64,000 nt of DNA from Tetrahymena elliotti 4EA (taxonomy: Eukaryota > Ciliophora > Oligohymenophorea > Hymenostomatida > Tetrahymenidae), in contig AFXF02001796.1 of the NCBI GenBank assembly GCA_000231825.2, positions 1-64,000 of the forward strand. The letters run 5' to 3'. Each line of letters begins with the position of its first letter. Within the stretch, counting starts at the first letter, position 1. The notes below the pieces were generated by a model that ran no database searches, was not told the DNA's origin, and saw only the letters and a program-made list of their open reading frames with translations. This document shows positions 63,498 through 64,000 of the stretch, in pieces. The translations under genes and the position numbers were made by a program.

Positions 63498-64000
63498 TCA
63501 AAAGATGTTGCAGCATTATGTTTCATCACATTTATTAGGACAAAAATTTAAATTGTCAAAAGAGTTAGCTATGATTGGCTCTGACTTATCTTCATCTTAA
63601 TCTCTTGCAATAATTTATTGGCATGATACATAGTTTTGAATTTATGTATTATTTTTTGTTTTATTTGTAATTTAAATCCACCCATAATTATTTTTACCAG
63701 TCCAATCATGATTACAAAAATGGAAACCTCCTTTTAGATTTTCAGAAATAACTGCACCTAGAATTGTTACAACTCTTTTAAATTTATCTTTAACGCCATT
63801 AGTAATTGAACTAGAAGTATACTACTTAAATGCAGGTTTGTTTTTGAAATAAATATCTGTATGTCCACCAAAATGAATATCTCCGCATATTATTGTAACT
63901 TCCCTATTTTGATTATTTGAGAATTTCCAGTCATAGAGTTTTTTTAAAAGTTTAAATTATTCATCTTGATTTTCTACCCATTACTCTTAGCTATCATTAA
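63498..64000 (-). CDS. PhoD-like metallophosphoesterase, 3' end only (partial)
   Basis: The minus-strand frame enters at the right edge and ends at TGA (complement 63498-63500), giving the last ~167 residues without an intron. The key segment is VTIICGDIHFGGHTDIYF, which matches the GD.H block of the calcineurin-like/PhoD phosphoesterase fold, where Asp and His bind the active-site metals. QYTSSSITN follows, like the S/T-S-S-I-T motif after the metal site in PhoD-like proteins. The C-terminal part has a compact strand region (GGFHFCNHDWTGKNNYGWIQ) and ends with several Cys (CPNKCDETQCCNIF). A phosphatase or phosphodiesterase is likely; substrate unknown. The catalytic N-terminal part lies outside the window. 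Confidence 0.75.

Noticed and set aside
1..64000. Hundreds of in-frame TAA/TAG codons suggesting many broken genes
   Set aside because: They are Gln codons in this nuclear code; homology at eS17, DAW1, RFC1 and the channels continues straight through them.
1..64000. CRISPR arrays, insertion sequences, telomere repeats or viral genes
   Set aside because: None seen: no spaced direct repeats, no transposase or integrase motifs, no G4T2-type telomere repeats, no chromosome-breakage sequence noticed.

Overview
The window is eukaryotic macronuclear-type DNA from a ciliate, most likely an oligohymenophorean such as Tetrahymena or a close relative. It is extremely A+T-rich. TAA and TAG occur in frame inside every clearly recognisable gene and only TGA ends them: ribosomal protein eS17 reads through an internal TAA at a position where the family has Gln, and ends at TGA. 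Introns are short (mostly about 50-140 nt), A+T-rich and bounded by GT...AG, which fits Tetrahymena better than Paramecium (usually 20-34 nt). All gene models below use TAA/TAG = Gln. In each complete model the spliced length is a multiple of three, which is a strong internal check.

Left part, plus strand (267-29700): a Gln/Asn-rich protein of unknown function; two very large tandem genes (4797-15064 and 16293-26340) that both encode IP3-receptor/ryanodine-receptor-family calcium-release channels of about 3,100 residues; and a coiled-coil protein of unknown function. At about 30 kb the strand switches. From there to the right edge nine genes in a row lie on the minus strand: a small basic protein, ribosomal protein eS17 (RPS17), the large subunit of the clamp loader (RFC1), a 1,337-residue Gln-rich protein, a protein with weak similarity to a Pol I factor, the outer-dynein-arm transport adaptor DAW1/ODA16, a MORN-repeat protein with an acylation-type N-terminus, a 2,938-residue putative surface membrane protein, and the 3' end of a PhoD-like metallophosphoesterase at the window edge.

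The genes are not an operon; they are separated by roughly 0.3-1.5 kb of A/T-rich non-coding DNA. They cover calcium release, ciliary assembly, DNA replication and translation, plus lineage-specific low-complexity proteins. The most notable features are the tandem pair of calcium-release channels, whose selectivity filters both carry the same change from the animal consensus (GGGVAD / GGGIAD), the RFC1 with a second PCNA-binding-like motif at its extreme C-terminus, and the giant Cys-rich surface protein. No mobile elements, CRISPR arrays, telomere repeats, rRNA or convincing tRNA genes were seen.
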